From the NCBI GenBank assembly GCA_003533825.1, contig DQCG01000245.1, forward strand, positions 1 through 6,178: a stretch of DNA of 6,178 bases. Direction: 5' to 3'. The DNA is from Phycisphaerales bacterium. Lineage in GTDB: Bacteria > Planctomycetota > Phycisphaerae > Sedimentisphaerales > Anaerobacaceae. Position 1 is the first letter of the stretch. Each line of letters begins with the position of its first letter. Both the position numbers and the translations under genes were made by a program. The notes under the pieces are model-generated. The model made no database searches. It was not told where the DNA came from and saw nothing but the letters and a program-made list of their open reading frames with translations. Shown here piece after piece: positions 5,119-6,178 of the stretch.

Positions 5119-6153
5119 CTATGGAGCAAGAAAGAAGTCGTTCTTGTGGGAAGGAGCCTCACAGCCATGATATATATCGGTGTCCTGCAGAGTGAAGATA
5201 TCATCGGTGCCGATAAAGCGTGTTTTCAGAAACTCAACACGGCCGTCGCCAAACAAGATGTTTTGTCCACTACGCTTGTGATTGATGCTGTTCAGGCTTA
5301 ATAACTTCTTGTTAAGCCGCAGAATAAATGGCTTTGAGTTCTCCGGCATCTCTTCGAATAGCGGATTCCAATCCGCCATTATGACATTTCTGCAGAATAG
5401 TGTACCGTTGCCGGTCCGACGGCAGCTTATTTGGAAGCTGTAAGTTATATATCTTCTGCTGGGGAAATCTCTTAATTTGCTAACTTGTGAGGGAGTAAGT
5501 GGTTGGGTTTCGCCGTATTCACACGCGGGGCATACAAAGTCACTTGGCTTGACATATCCGTTCTTTACCAAAAGGTACACACGGCGGGTATTGGAATGAT
5601 TCTCGGTGCCCTGATCGCCCACCTTCCACCAGGGTGCCCCTGCTGCGCTTGCAACAGTCGGGGGATTACCATCATGGTCGGAAATGTAATTGTTCAGGCC
5701 CTGGAAGATACTGCTCTGCTGCATCTGGCATTGCTGCCGTAAAGAATGATAACGAGTATAGCCGGATACGGCTCTGAATGTGGTGAACAAAATGCTTCCT
5801 ACAATCATCAGTGCCGCTGCGGTGGCTAATCTTCTGCTAAAACCCATCCAGTGACGGCTTTTGACGGCTACATCCCGCTTTTGCTCACTGGCAAGTAATT
5901 CCTGCAGCCGATCCTGGCTTGAATTTGCCATGCTATTAAGACGCCAAATAGTACGCTCGGCAAGGGCATCCGGGCAGGATTCAGAATCGATGCTCCTGAG
6001 TGGTGCGAGGGTTGCTTTGAGTTTGGAATGAATTTCGGCGGCTTCCTGGTTGGAGGATATTAATGCCTCAGCTTCGGCATTCTTTTCCCGGGTTGTCAAA
6101 CCTATACAATGATCGAATAATAACTGCTTCTGTTCGCTATTAAGCGGAATCAT
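5119..6153 (-). CDS. Single-pass membrane protein: anti-sigma-like N-terminus with pseudopilin-like H-x10-DG C-terminal domain
   Basis: 344 residues, no gene name recognised. Residues 1-100 are hydrophilic and helical. GLTTREKNAEAEALISSN (18-35) and CPDALAERTIWRL (60-72) resemble cytoplasmic domains of planctomycete anti-sigma factors, although no HxxxCxxC zinc site is present. One membrane helix follows (about 109-127). Residues 132-344 look like the globular part of type II/IV pseudopilin-like planctomycete proteins: a helix after the membrane (YHSLRQQCQMQQSSIFQGLNNY region), SDHDGNPP (158-165), APWW (173-176), a CPAC pair (208-211), MADWNPLF (259-266), and a late His292...Asp303-Gly304, with ten residues between His and DG. 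A sensor with its regulator-binding part inside and the pseudopilin-like part outside is inferred. The ATG at 6153 has GAG 5 bases and GGGAG 12 bases upstream. The frame stays open to the window edge, so an earlier start is possible. An upstream same-strand gene appears to overlap its start. Confidence 0.85.
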   Translation of the reverse strand: MIPLNSEQKQLLFDHCIGLTTREKNAEAEALISSNQEAAEIHSKLKATLAPLRSIDSESCPDALAERTIWRLNSMANSSQDRLQELLASEQKRDVAVKSRHWMGFSRRLATAAALMIVGSILFTTFRAVSGYTRYHSLRQQCQMQQSSIFQGLNNYISDHDGNPPTVASAAGAPWWKVGDQGTENHSNTRRVYLLVKNGYVKPSDFVCPACEYGETQPLTPSQVSKLRDFPSRRYITYSFQISCRRTGNGTLFCRNVIMADWNPLFEEMPENSKPFILRLNKKLLSLNSINHKRSGQNILFGDGRVEFLKTRFIGTDDIFTLQDTDIYHGCEAPSHKNDFFLAP

Positions 6154-6178
6154 TTGTACTCTTTGCTCCCAACTGATG
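6140..6178 (-). CDS. Possible 3' end of an upstream gene (candidate sigma factor), cut by the window edge
   Basis: Only the C-terminal codons would be present. One open minus-strand frame reads HQLGAKSTNDSA and stops at TAA (6142-6140), overlapping the next gene by 14 bases. A second frame reads SVGSKEYK and stops at a TGA forming an ATGA overlap (6153-6150). Either would give translational coupling. Anti-sigma-like genes commonly follow their sigma factor gene, which makes a sigma factor the natural expectation, but the few residues visible cannot show it. Confidence 0.25.
   Translation of the reverse strand, partial: HQLGAKSTNDSA

Noticed and set aside
5083..5742. Plus-strand frames of 72 and 79 residues opposite the membrane protein gene
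   Set aside because: They lie opposite a gene with coherent domain structure, and their products show no recognisable features.

Overview
The window looks like chromosomal housekeeping DNA from a planctomycete-type bacterium, most likely the class Phycisphaerae. This placement is an inference. It rests on a membrane protein that joins an anti-sigma-like N-terminus to a C-terminal domain carrying the H-x(9-10)-DG signature typical of planctomycete pseudopilin-like proteins, on moderate GC content with AT-rich spacers, and on the overall look of the metabolic proteins. No rRNA, tRNA, CRISPR array, transposase or phage gene was found.

Layout, left to right. At 1-58 the first codons of a minus-strand gene run off the left edge: a signal-peptide-like start behind a clear ribosome binding site. 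A gene-free stretch of about 370 bases (59-428) follows. It carries a strong predicted minus-strand promoter and a hairpin-rich leader of about 275 bases for that edge gene. Next comes a minus-strand gene series, read from right to left: a CDP-alcohol phosphatidyltransferase (pgsA-like, 2355-2999), the bifunctional riboflavin enzyme ribBA (1024-2265), and a small unrecognised lipoprotein (429-959). Divergent from these and reading rightward are pdxJ (3277-4002) and dapA (4065-4937), probably one operon driven by an extended -10 promoter with a perfect palindrome in its spacer. A convergent spacer with weak hairpins (4938-5118) separates dapA from a minus-strand gene at 5119-6153. That gene encodes a 344-residue single-pass membrane protein with an anti-sigma-like cytoplasmic part and a pseudopilin-like outer part. 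Its start abuts or overlaps the end of a further minus-strand gene at the right edge.

The recognised enzymes serve separate core routes: phosphatidylglycerophosphate or cardiolipin synthesis (PgsA-like), riboflavin (RibBA), pyridoxal phosphate (PdxJ) and lysine/diaminopimelate (DapA). Riboflavin and B6 synthesis are linked because the usual oxidase that follows PdxJ needs FMN, but nothing here shows shared regulation. The least ordinary element is the 344-residue anti-sigma/pseudopilin-like hybrid. The two non-coding regions most worth attention are the leader at 59-335 and the pdxJ promoter palindrome. I see no clear evidence of a wholly new multi-gene system in this window.
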